This document shows positions 57,258-64,000 of a DNA stretch of 64,000 bases, one piece after another; positions within the stretch are counted from its first letter, which is position 1; the number at the start of each line of letters is the position of its first letter. Under the pieces are notes generated by a model. The model worked only from the letters and a program-made list of their open reading frames with translations. It was not told where the DNA came from and did no database searches. Source of the DNA: Chloroflexota bacterium (GTDB lineage: Bacteria > Chloroflexota > Anaerolineae > UBA4142); assembly GCA_016219275.1 (NCBI GenBank), contig JACRBM010000047.1, positions 1 through 64,000 of the forward strand, in the 5' to 3' direction. Both the position numbers and the translations under genes were made by a program.

Positions 57258-57695
57258 ATGTCTCCTCAACGCGCGCTCGAGCAATTTGTCGTCGGCGAGC
57301 AAGCCGAGTTCTCGCGTACATTCACTGAGAGCGAAGTGACGCAATTCGTCGGGTTGTCCTGGGATGTGAATCCATTTCACACGGACGATGAGTTTTGCAA
57401 AACGCATCGCGTCGGCAAGCGCATCGTCCCAGGATTATTAATCGGCAGTATGCTGACACACATTGGCGGACTCGCAGCAGTCCTGGCGTCGCACGCGTCG
57501 TTTGAATTTCTCGCGCCGGTGTACATCGGCGATACGGTAACCGCGACGTGCACCGTCGTCGAGGCGGATGCAACACGTGGTTGGGCGCGATTCGAGATGC
57601 GCGGCGTTAATCAGCGCGGCGAACTCGTGGTGCGCGGCGAAGCGCGCGGGTATCCGATGCGTTGGCGCGACCGTTTGCGCCGTGCCAGCGAATAA
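57258..57695 (+). CDS. MaoC-family hot-dog dehydratase
   Basis: About 145 residues from MSPQRALEQF. MaoC pattern: FTESEVTQFVGLSWDVNPFHTDDEF (Asp/His catalytic pair in DVNPFH) and KRIVPGLLIGSMLTHIGG. It should hydrate an enoyl-CoA. A start at 57,189 (ATGATG overlapping the lipoprotein stop) is possible but adds 23 residues without family match. With the ligase in the Liv operon it hints at acyl-CoA metabolism. Confidence 0.8.
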   Translation: MSPQRALEQFVVGEQAEFSRTFTESEVTQFVGLSWDVNPFHTDDEFCKTHRVGKRIVPGLLIGSMLTHIGGLAAVLASHASFEFLAPVYIGDTVTATCTVVEADATRGWARFEMRGVNQRGELVVRGEARGYPMRWRDRLRRASE

Positions 57696-57698
57696 CTT

Positions 57699-57727
57699 TT
57701 GCATTCCCACCGCGTTTGCAGTATACT
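57699..57727 (+). promoter_or_regulatory. Sigma70 promoter of the CBS-ACT gene
   Basis: TTGCAT, 17-bp spacer, TATACT, 50 bp before the ATG at 57,778, with a GGAGG site 5 bp before the start. The promoter begins 4 bp after the MaoC stop. Confidence 0.85.
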
Positions 57728-57777
57728 ACGCGTGAGGCGAAGAGTGCCCAAACTTTAGACTCATAGCGGAGGTGTCT

Positions 57778-58458
57778 ATGCTGGTACGTGAAAGAATGAC
57801 GGCGAACCCGGTGACGGTTCACCCCGAAACGTCCTTTGAAGATGCGCTCCAATTATTGCGCGAAAAGAAAATTCGTCGTCTGCCGGTGGTGGATAAGAAT
57901 GGCGATCTGGTTGGCATCGTCGTCGAAAAAGATTTGCTTTACGCATCACCCTCGCCCGCGACCTCGTTGAGCGTATTCGAGGTGCATTATTTGCTTTCCA
58001 AATTGACGGTGAAAGATGTGATGACCAAACGCGTCATCACCGTCGGCGAGGATTGTCCGCTGGAAGAAGCCGCGCGTATCATGGTGGACCACAAGATCGG
58101 CAGTCTGCCCATCGTGCGCGGCAAGCAAGTCGTCGGCATCGTCACCGAAACGGACGTGTTCAAGACGATGGCAGAGGCGTTGGGCGGGCGCGCCAAAGGA
58201 TTGCGCGTGACGATTCGCGTGCCCGACGTGAAAGGCGAACTTGCCAAGATTACGAACCGGATCGCCGACATGGGCGGCAACTTTATCAGTTTTGCCCAGT
58301 TCATTAGCGGCGATGGTAAACAGGTCGAAGTGACGTTCAAAGTGCAAGGCATTCCCAAAGACGCGATCAGCGGTGTGTTGGAAAAAACCGGCGCGCAAAT
58401 GGTGGATGTGCGCGAGATTGACAAAGAGTACCAGCCCACATTGATCTCATCGCGATGA
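57778..58458 (+). CDS. CBS-domain pair with C-terminal ACT domain (AcuB-like)
   Basis: About 226 residues: two CBS motifs (about 1-55, RERMTANPVTVHPETSFEDAL and LPVVDKNGDLVGIVVEKDLL; about 80-135, DVMTKRVITVGEDCPLEEAA, GSLPIVRGKQVVGIVTETDV) and an ACT-like region (about 145-215, LRVTIRVPDVKGELAKITN). CBS pairs bind adenine nucleotides; the ACT domain senses small molecules. It is a likely regulatory protein without known target. Confidence 0.85.
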   Translation: MLVRERMTANPVTVHPETSFEDALQLLREKKIRRLPVVDKNGDLVGIVVEKDLLYASPSPATSLSVFEVHYLLSKLTVKDVMTKRVITVGEDCPLEEAARIMVDHKIGSLPIVRGKQVVGIVTETDVFKTMAEALGGRAKGLRVTIRVPDVKGELAKITNRIADMGGNFISFAQFISGDGKQVEVTFKVQGIPKDAISGVLEKTGAQMVDVREIDKEYQPTLISSR

Positions 58459-58469
58459 CCGAGTTTGCA

Positions 58470-58500
58470 GAAACCAGGTTTCTTCAAGAAACTTGGTTTC
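58470..58500. repeat. GAAACCAGGTTTCTT palindrome
   Basis: GAAACCAGGTTTCTT, CA, AGAAACTTGGTTTC. It is a near-perfect hairpin 12 bp after the CBS-ACT stop. The type is common as a dispersed repeat in related genomes; here it stands before a separate terminator. Confidence 0.7.
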
Positions 58501-58523
58501 TCCTGGGTGATGTAAAAATTGAA

Positions 58524-58555
58524 CGCGAAGGGCATCCGTGCCCTTTGCGTTTTTT
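58524..58555 (+). terminator. Rho-independent terminator after the CBS-ACT gene
   Basis: CGCGAAGGGC, loop ATCCGT, GCCCTTTGCG, then TTTTTT. One wobble in a 10-bp stem. Confidence 0.92.
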
Positions 58556-58563
58556 CAAGTGCG

Positions 58564-58592
58564 TTTACGACGCGCATGGTTTGTGCTACAAT
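58564..58592 (+). promoter_or_regulatory. Promoter of the ECF transporter operon
   Basis: TTTACG, 17-bp spacer, TACAAT, and only 10 bases to the ATG at 58,603. There is no ribosome binding site, so the mRNA may be leaderless or start a few bases before the ATG. Confidence 0.7.
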
Positions 58593-58602
58593 CGGCTGTC
58601 TG

Positions 58603-60384
58603 ATGAACGACGCTATCCTTCGCATTGAAAGTTTGCACCACACATTTTTTGCGGGAACGCCCCGTGCTATCCCTGCATTGCGCGGTATTGATTTGACGAT
58701 TGCGCGCGGTGAGTACGTCGCGATTGTCGGACACAATGGCTCGGGCAAGTCCACGCTTGCCAAGCATCTCAACGGATTGTTGTTGCCGACCCAGGGCGAG
58801 GTTTGGGTCAAAGCGTGGAACACGCGCGAGGTCGCGCATCGCCGCGCGATTCGCGCGACGGTTGGCATGGTGTTCCAGTCGCCCGATAACCAAATCGTCG
58901 CGACGATGGTCGAGGAAGACGTCGCGTTCGGTCCGGAGAATTTCGGCATACCGCGCGAGGAAATTCGCACGCGCGTCGAAACCGCGCTCGCGACGGTCGA
59001 GATGCAGGCGTATCGTCATCGCGCACCGCACTTGTTGTCCGGCGGACAAAAACAGCGCGTCGCGATTGCCGGCGTGCTCGCGTTGCAACCCGAAGTGTTG
59101 GTGCTCGACGAATCCACCGCGTTGCTCGATCCGCGTGGACGCGCCGAAGTGTTGCGCGTGATGCGGCAATTGCACGATGCCGGCGTGACGATCATTGCGA
59201 TTACGCACTTGATGCACGAAGCCGCTTTTGCGGATCGCGTGATCGTGTTGAACGAAGGTCACATCGCGTTGCAAGGTACGCCGCGCGAGGTTTTTTCGCA
59301 GATCGAACGTTTGCGCGCATGGCAACTCGACGCGCCGGAAATCGCGCAACTTGCGTGGCGAGTACGGCGCGCGCATCCGGATTTTCCGGGCGACGCGCTC
59401 GCGGTAAAAGAATTTGTGGAGGCAGTGATTCAGCAGAGGGGCAAGGGGGCAGAGGGGCAGGGGAGCGATCGGTTCGTCCCTGCTCCCCTGCTCCCCCGCC
59501 CCCCGGTGCGTGACAACATCATCGCAGTTCGCGATCTCGCACACACCTACTTGCGCGGCACGCCGCTCGAATCGCTCGCGTTGCGCGGTGTGACGCTCGA
59601 TCTCGCGCGCGAACACGTGACCGGCATCATCGGGCAAACTGGGTCGGGCAAGTCCACGTTGATTCAACATTTCAATGGGCTATTGCGTCCGCAAGTGGGC
59701 GATGTGGTCGTGCTCGGCAACGATTTACGCGCGGCGCACGTGGATTGGCGCGCGTTGCGGCGACGCGTCGGTCTCGTATTTCAATTTCCCGAAGCGCAGT
59801 TGTTCGAGCGATTCGTCGGCGACGATGTCGCATTTGCGCCCTGGCAGATGGGCATGCGCGGCGAGGCGCTACGCGCGCGCGTGCGCGAGGCGATGGCTGT
59901 GGTCGGTTTGGATTTCGACGCGTTCAAAGACCGCCCGCTCTATTCGTTGAGCGGCGGCGAGCGGCGACGCGTCGCGCTCGCGGGTGTGCTCGCGATGAAG
60001 CCGGAAATTCTCGTGCTCGACGAGCCGACGGCGGGATTGGATCCGCGCGGACACCAGGACATTCTCGCGCGCTTGATGGCGTTGCGCCGCGAGTGGGACA
60101 CGACGCTCGTGATCGTATCGCACAACATGGAGGATATTGCGCGTTTGTGTGATCGCGTGGTCGTCATCGCCGATGGGCGCGTGGAGATGATCGGCGCGCC
60201 GCGCGAAATTTTCGCGCAAGCAAAGCGCCTGGGCGAGCTGGGTCTGGGTGTACCGCAAGTTACCGCTGTGATGCGCGCGTTGCGCGAGGCGGGCTTGCCG
60301 GTGCGCGACGATGTGTTGACGCTCGACGAAGCGGAAGCAGAAGTGAACAAGGTGCTGGGTGGAAAACTGGGACATTCTGCGTAA
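58603..60384 (+). CDS. ECF transporter ATPase, both halves fused
   Basis: About 593 residues holding two ABC ATPase domains. Domain 1: [54 protein letters not shown] (EcfA1-like DEST). Domain 2: GQTGSGKSTLIQHFNGLLRP, LSGGERRRVALAGVLAMKP, LVLDEPTAGLDPRGH (EcfA2-like DEPT). Separate EcfA1/EcfA2 genes are the more usual case. The linker (about 279-302) contains a GGGGCAG/CTCCCCTG repeat-derived piece. It energises uptake with the EcfT encoded next. Confidence 0.92.
   Translation: MNDAILRIESLHHTFFAGTPRAIPALRGIDLTIARGEYVAIVGHNGSGKSTLAKHLNGLLLPTQGEVWVKAWNTREVAHRRAIRATVGMVFQSPDNQIVATMVEEDVAFGPENFGIPREEIRTRVETALATVEMQAYRHRAPHLLSGGQKQRVAIAGVLALQPEVLVLDESTALLDPRGRAEVLRVMRQLHDAGVTIIAITHLMHEAAFADRVIVLNEGHIALQGTPREVFSQIERLRAWQLDAPEIAQLAWRVRRAHPDFPGDALAVKEFVEAVIQQRGKGAEGQGSDRFVPAPLLPRPPVRDNIIAVRDLAHTYLRGTPLESLALRGVTLDLAREHVTGIIGQTGSGKSTLIQHFNGLLRPQVGDVVVLGNDLRAAHVDWRALRRRVGLVFQFPEAQLFERFVGDDVAFAPWQMGMRGEALRARVREAMAVVGLDFDAFKDRPLYSLSGGERRRVALAGVLAMKPEILVLDEPTAGLDPRGHQDILARLMALRREWDTTLVIVSHNMEDIARLCDRVVVIADGRVEMIGAPREIFAQAKRLGELGLGVPQVTAVMRALREAGLPVRDDVLTLDEAEAEVNKVLGGKLGHSA
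59432..59508. repeat. In-frame repeat insertion in the ECF ATPase linker
   Basis: AGAGGGGCAAGGGGGCAGAG and GGGCAGGGGAGC units on the left; CCTGCTCCCCTGCTCCCCCG on the right, a palindrome of about 75 bp. It encodes the Gly/Pro-rich linker between the two ATPase domains. The same family lies at 38,158-38,226. Confidence 0.85.
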
Positions 60385-61207
60385 CATCACCATCGGTCAA
60401 TACTTGCCGACTGGTTCGTTCGTCCATCACCTCGATCCGCGCGTCAAACTGATTTGCTTTGCGCTCATCGTCGGCGCAGTGACGTTCACGGGGACGTACC
60501 TAGGTAACGCAGTGTTGCTCGTCGTCGCGTTCGCGCTCATCGCGTTGAGCAAAATTCCGATGCGGTACGCACTCGGCGGACTCGTACCCGCGATTCCGAT
60601 TGTGTTGTTTCTCGGCGCGCTCCAGATTCTACTCTACACACCTGGATTCGCCGGACGCGATGATTGCGTTGTGTTTTTCGAATGGGGTGTTATCGTCAGC
60701 AATACGTGCGGCGTCCAACTCGCGATGGTCTCAGCCGCGCGTTTTGTCGAATTGCTGATCCTCACAAGTTTGTTGACGTTCAGCACGACGACGGCGCAAC
60801 TCACACTCGGTACTGAACGCTTGCTCAGTCCATTGCAACGCGTGAATTTTCCCGCGCACGAAATCGCGCTTACGCTGACGATTGCGCTGCGTTTCGTGCC
60901 GACGTTCGCCGAAGAGTTGGAGCGCATCGTCAAGGCGCAGGTCTCGCGCGGCGCGGATTTAGGCGAAGCGAGTCGTTGGCAATTCGCGCAACAGATGCGG
61001 TACTTGTTGCCGCTCGTCGTGCCGCTGTTTCTCAGCGCGTTGCGCCGCGCCGAAGACCTCGCGCTCGCGATGGAGGCGCGCGGGTACGTCGGCGGCAAAG
61101 GGCGCACGCATCTCATCGCGTTTCACGCGACGCGTTCTGATTTCATCTCGCTCCTAGTCACGATTGCTTTTTCGATACTGCTGCTCGTTTTCCCGTTCGC
61201 GTTCTAG
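60359..61207 (+). CDS. ecfT: ECF transporter transmembrane subunit EcfT
   Basis: A 282-residue membrane protein beginning at GTG, overlapping the ATPase gene by 26 bp. About five to six helices and the two cytoplasmic ATPase-coupling motifs AQVSRGADLG and MEARGYVGGKG (the ARG motifs). It forms the energy-coupling module with the double ATPase. Confidence 0.92.
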   Translation: MENWDILRNITIGQYLPTGSFVHHLDPRVKLICFALIVGAVTFTGTYLGNAVLLVVAFALIALSKIPMRYALGGLVPAIPIVLFLGALQILLYTPGFAGRDDCVVFFEWGVIVSNTCGVQLAMVSAARFVELLILTSLLTFSTTTAQLTLGTERLLSPLQRVNFPAHEIALTLTIALRFVPTFAEELERIVKAQVSRGADLGEASRWQFAQQMRYLLPLVVPLFLSALRRAEDLALAMEARGYVGGKGRTHLIAFHATRSDFISLLVTIAFSILLLVFPFAF

Positions 61208-61230
61208 CGCGCGACCAGAAAAATGTTGTG

Positions 61231-61323
61231 GGATTGTCATTTCGAACGAGGCGTAGCGGAGTGAGAAATCGCGGTGACAACCTCGCGAGATTTCTCGTGG
61301 CAAAAATCGCCACTCGAAATGAC
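61231..61323. repeat. CATTTCGA-bounded palindrome
   Basis: TGTCATTTCGAACGAGGCGT and AGCGGAGTGAGAAATCGCGG on the left; CGCGAGATTTCTCGTGG and CACTCGAAATGACAG on the right. It is an imperfect inverted repeat of about 90 bp with a MITE-like outline, between ecfT and the S component gene. No protein fits. Confidence 0.8.
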
Positions 61324-61375
61324 AGTACGATCAAGGACAGCGGTCGTTCGTTCGCCGTCTAGTTTGAAGGGAGAA

Positions 61376-61936
61376 ATGCAAATGCAAACTTCAGCGCAAC
61401 CCGTTTTATCCATTCGTCGCATCGTCGTCGCCGGTGTGCTTTCCGCGATTGCGATCTTGCTGGGGCTGACCCAGCTCGGTTTCATCCCCGTGCCGAATTT
61501 GTCCGGGCGCGCGACGATCATGCACGTGCCGGTCATCATCGGCGCGGTGTTGGAAGGTCCGGTCGTCGGCGTGTTGATCGGCGGCATCTTTGGTATCTTT
61601 AGTTTTCTTCAAGCGACCACACCCGTGTTCAAGAATCCGATCGTCGCCGTCGTGCCGCGTTTGCTGATCGGCATCGTTGCGTACTATCTCTACGCGCTCA
61701 TCGCGAAAAAGAATCAGTCTGTCGCGCTAACAGTTGCCGGCGTGTTCGGTTCGTTAACGAACACCGCGTTCGTGCTGGGTCTCGCCGGTTGGTTCGGATT
61801 GATTCCGTGGACGGCGATGCCTGCGATTATTCCGCAGGCGATTGTGGAAGCGATTCTCGCGGCGGTCATCACAGTCGCCGTCGTGACCGCGTGGAAAGCG
61901 ATTGATTCCGGCGCGGGCGGTTCGCGCAAAGTTTAG
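61376..61936 (+). CDS. ECF transporter substrate-binding S component
   Basis: About 186 residues from MQMQTSAQPVL, preceded by GGGAGAA. Six hydrophobic segments; the N-terminal part LTQLGFIPVPNLSGRATIMHVPVII and VLEGPVVGVLIGGIFGIFS match PF12822-type S components (vitamin or cofactor uptake). The vitamin cannot be named. It is 169 bp after ecfT with a palindrome in between. Confidence 0.85.
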   Translation: MQMQTSAQPVLSIRRIVVAGVLSAIAILLGLTQLGFIPVPNLSGRATIMHVPVIIGAVLEGPVVGVLIGGIFGIFSFLQATTPVFKNPIVAVVPRLLIGIVAYYLYALIAKKNQSVALTVAGVFGSLTNTAFVLGLAGWFGLIPWTAMPAIIPQAIVEAILAAVITVAVVTAWKAIDSGAGGSRKV

Positions 61937-61989
61937 TTGTAGACCCGAAACAAATCCCCACGCCAGTCTTTCCCCGTTCAGCAAACTAC

Positions 61990-62056
61990 GCCGAACAGGA
62001 GAGGGAGCAAGTTCCCTCCCCTGCGAAAGCGGGGGAGGGTAGGGTGGGGGCTTGCT
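61990..62056. repeat. GC-rich hairpin (variant) before lepA
   Basis: AGTTCCCTCCCCTGCGAAAG then CGGGGGAGGGTAGGGTGGG: C-rich and G-rich arms of about 12 bp. It is a variant of the hairpin family found at 1-260 and 47,283-47,790. It may also end the ECF transcript. Confidence 0.65.
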
Positions 62057-62076
62057 TCGCTCTTCGGGTCTAGGAA

Positions 62077-62106
62077 TTGGCGCGATGTGTAAGCCGGTGG
62101 TATAAT
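62077..62106 (+). promoter_or_regulatory. Promoter of lepA
   Basis: TTGGCG, 18-bp spacer, perfect TATAAT, then 8 bases to the ATG at 62,115, without a ribosome binding site. Confidence 0.8.
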
Positions 62107-62114
62107 GCGCGGCA

Positions 62115-63920
62115 ATGAATCAAGAACGCATTCGCAATCTCTGTATTATCGCGCACATTGACCACGGCAAGTCCACGCTGACCGACCGCTTGCTCGAAAT
62201 GACCGGCACACTCCAAAAGCGTGAAATGGTCGAGCAGGTGATGGACCAGATGGACTTGGAGCGCGAAAAGGGTATCACGATCAAAGCCAAAGCCGTGCGT
62301 ATGTTGTACCACGCACGCGATGGCAACGAGTACGAACTCAATTTGATTGACACACCCGGTCACGTGGATTTCACGTACGAAGTGTCGCGCGCGCTCGCCG
62401 CGTGCGAGGGCGCGATTCTTGTCGTGGACGTGACCCAGGGTGTCGAAGCGCAAACGCTCGCGAACCTGTACCTCGCGCTCGAACACAACCTCACAATTGT
62501 GCCGGTCATCAACAAGATTGATTTGCCTTCCGCGCGCCCCGATGACACCGCGCACGAACTCGAACGCTTGCTCAATGTGCCGAACGAACAAATCATTCGC
62601 GCATCCGCAAAGGACGGCACCGGCGTTCCCGCGATCCTCGAAGAAATCGTCGCGCGCATTCCGCCGCCGCAAGCGAATACGGCTCTGCCGCTGCGCGCGC
62701 TCATCTTCGATTCCAAGTACGATTCCTACAAAGGTGTCGTCGCATACGTGCGCGTCGTGGACGGTGAGTTACCCAAGAACGAAAAAATCAAATTGATGTC
62801 GTCGGGCTTGGAAATTGACGCGCTCGAAGTCGGCGTGTTTCGCCCCAAGATGATCGCCGGCGAAATATTGAGCGCGGGCGAAGTCGGCTACGTGGCGACC
62901 GGGCTGAAGAGCGTGCGCGATATTCAGGTCGGCGATACGATCACGCATGTCGTCAATCCGGCGAGCGAACCTGTCCCAGGTTTTCGTCCCGCCAAGCCGA
63001 TGGTGTTCGCCGGTTTTTATCCGACCGAAACGAACGATTATCCCCTCTTGCGCGACGCGCTCGACAAACTCAAACTGAATGACGCGTCGCTGACGTACAT
63101 TCCCGAAACTTCCGCCGCGCTCGGCTTTGGATTTCGTTGCGGCTTTCTTGGCTTACTCCATCTCGAAATCGTGCAAGAACGATTGGAACGCGAGTACGAT
63201 CTCGATCTCATCGCGACCGCGCCGAGTGTCGAGTATCGCGTGCTCAAGACGAACGGCGATTTGATCACGGTGGACAATCCGGCGGAGATGCCGAGCGGCG
63301 ACGAGATTTCCGAGATCGAAGAGCCGTGGATGCACATCCAAGTATTCACGCCGAAAGAATACATCGGCGCAGTGATGGATTTGGTCGTCGCGCGGCGCGG
63401 CACGTTCGACAAGATGGAATATCTCGACGAGCAACGCGTGATGCTCGCGTACATGATGCCGCTCTCGGAGCTCATCATTGATTTTTACGATCAACTCAAA
63501 TCGCGCACGCGCGGGTACGCGTCACTCGATTACGCGTTCGGCAATTATCGGACGAGTGAGCTGGTCAAGTTGAACGTGCTCGTCAACGAAGAGCCGGTGG
63601 ACGCGCTCGCGATGATCGCGCACAAGGATTACGCGTACGCGCGCGGCGCGGCGCTCGCCAAAAAATTGAAAGAAGTCATTCCGCAACAAATGTTCCCCGT
63701 GCCGATTCAAGCCGCGATTGGCGGACGCATCGTCGCGCGCGAAACGATCCGCGCGATTCGCAAGGATGTGTTAGCCAAGTGTTACGGCGGCGACATTACG
63801 CGCAAACGCAAACTGCTCGAAAAACAAAAAGCCGGCAAGAAACGGATGAAGCGATTTGGTACGATTGAGATTCCGCAGGAAGCATTTATGGCAGTCCTGA
63901 AACTCGGCGAAGATAGTTAG
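62115..63920 (+). CDS. lepA: Elongation factor 4 (LepA)
   Basis: A 601-residue translational GTPase: G1 [20 protein letters not shown]3 [17 protein letters not shown]4 NKIDLPSA, and the LepA-specific C-terminal domain with [20 protein letters not shown] and [13 protein letters not shown]. It remodels stalled ribosomes. The length is normal. Confidence 0.97.
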   Translation: MNQERIRNLCIIAHIDHGKSTLTDRLLEMTGTLQKREMVEQVMDQMDLEREKGITIKAKAVRMLYHARDGNEYELNLIDTPGHVDFTYEVSRALAACEGAILVVDVTQGVEAQTLANLYLALEHNLTIVPVINKIDLPSARPDDTAHELERLLNVPNEQIIRASAKDGTGVPAILEEIVARIPPPQANTALPLRALIFDSKYDSYKGVVAYVRVVDGELPKNEKIKLMSSGLEIDALEVGVFRPKMIAGEILSAGEVGYVATGLKSVRDIQVGDTITHVVNPASEPVPGFRPAKPMVFAGFYPTETNDYPLLRDALDKLKLNDASLTYIPETSAALGFGFRCGFLGLLHLEIVQERLEREYDLDLIATAPSVEYRVLKTNGDLITVDNPAEMPSGDEISEIEEPWMHIQVFTPKEYIGAVMDLVVARRGTFDKMEYLDEQRVMLAYMMPLSELIIDFYDQLKSRTRGYASLDYAFGNYRTSELVKLNVLVNEEPVDALAMIAHKDYAYARGAALAKKLKEVIPQQMFPVPIQAAIGGRIVARETIRAIRKDVLAKCYGGDITRKRKLLEKQKAGKKRMKRFGTIEIPQEAFMAVLKLGEDS

Positions 63921-64000
63921 AGTTTGGATGTTAGATGTTGGAGGTTGGAAATTCGATTCTGACGCATCGCATCTAACATCTAACTTCTAACCTCCAATTT
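63921..64000. repeat. GTTAGATGTTGGAGG short-unit palindrome
   Basis: TTTGGATGTTAGATGTTGGA on the left; GCATCTAACATCTAACTTCT then AACCTCCAATTT on the right. It begins directly after the lepA stop and is cut by the end of the window. Confidence 0.85.

Noticed and set aside
58555-59670. Open frame antisense to the ECF ATPase
   Set aside because: No recognisable domain; it is the mirror of the P-loop ATPase gene.

Overview
The window is about 64 kb of a moderately GC-rich bacterial chromosome, densely coding. The gene families, the SufBCD/SufS/SufU iron-sulfur operon, the Liv and ECF transporters, and the many dispersed palindromic repeats suggest a member of the Chloroflexota (Anaerolineae-like). 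No rRNA, tRNA or other phylogenetic marker apart from lepA is visible, so this assignment is an inference. Gene starts were chosen from ribosome binding sites and from 4-bp stop/start overlaps, and many differ from the longest possible frame.

Region 1 (1-22.8 kb, all minus strand) is a cell-surface polysaccharide cluster. It runs from a TPR protein, a flippase, a methyltransferase and a polymerase-like membrane protein, through glycosyltransferases and an asparagine synthetase, to two recognisable nucleotide-sugar pathways. One is a PglF/PglE/PglD/PglC set (di-N-acetylbacillosamine synthesis and transfer to the lipid carrier). The other is an epimerising dehydratase, a reductase, a 2-epimerase and a WbuB-type transferase (UDP-N-acetyl-L-fucosamine synthesis and transfer). 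Many genes overlap by 4 bp, as in one long operon. A nucleotidyltransferase-fold protein ends the cluster.

Region 2 (22.9-29.8 kb) is accessory: two small unknown proteins, a Uma2 nuclease-fold protein, a frameshifted DUF433 antitoxin-like gene, HicA/HicB, two HEPN/MNT pairs, and a GDP-L-fucose synthase with a stray duplicated 3' end about 1 kb away.

Region 3 (30.3-47.2 kb) is mostly housekeeping. An aspartate aminotransferase-pckA operon has a clear promoter. A large SUF operon (sufC, VOC protein, sufB, sufD, sulfurtransferase, SufU-like, ferredoxin, sufT, sufS, a small toxin-antitoxin-like pair, sufU, Rieske protein) ends in a strong terminator. An ArsA-type ATPase and an HD-GYP sensor follow.

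Region 4 (47.8-64 kb, plus strand) holds mtaB, a branched-chain-type ABC transporter operon with an acyl-CoA ligase inside it, a lipoprotein, a MaoC protein, a CBS-ACT protein, an ECF transporter (double ATPase, EcfT, S component) and lepA.

The most unusual feature is the dispersed repeats. Many short imperfect palindromes made of degenerate roughly 7-bp units fill intergenic spaces, and several have been spliced in frame into coding genes (pglF twice, pglE, mtaB, the ECF ATPase, and the pckA N-terminus). GC-rich hairpin elements also occur as 121-bp and 250-bp tandem copies and, in one place, as a hairpin expanded by a 33-bp tandem array. Several promoters place the -10 box only 8-12 bp before the start codon, which suggests leaderless transcripts.
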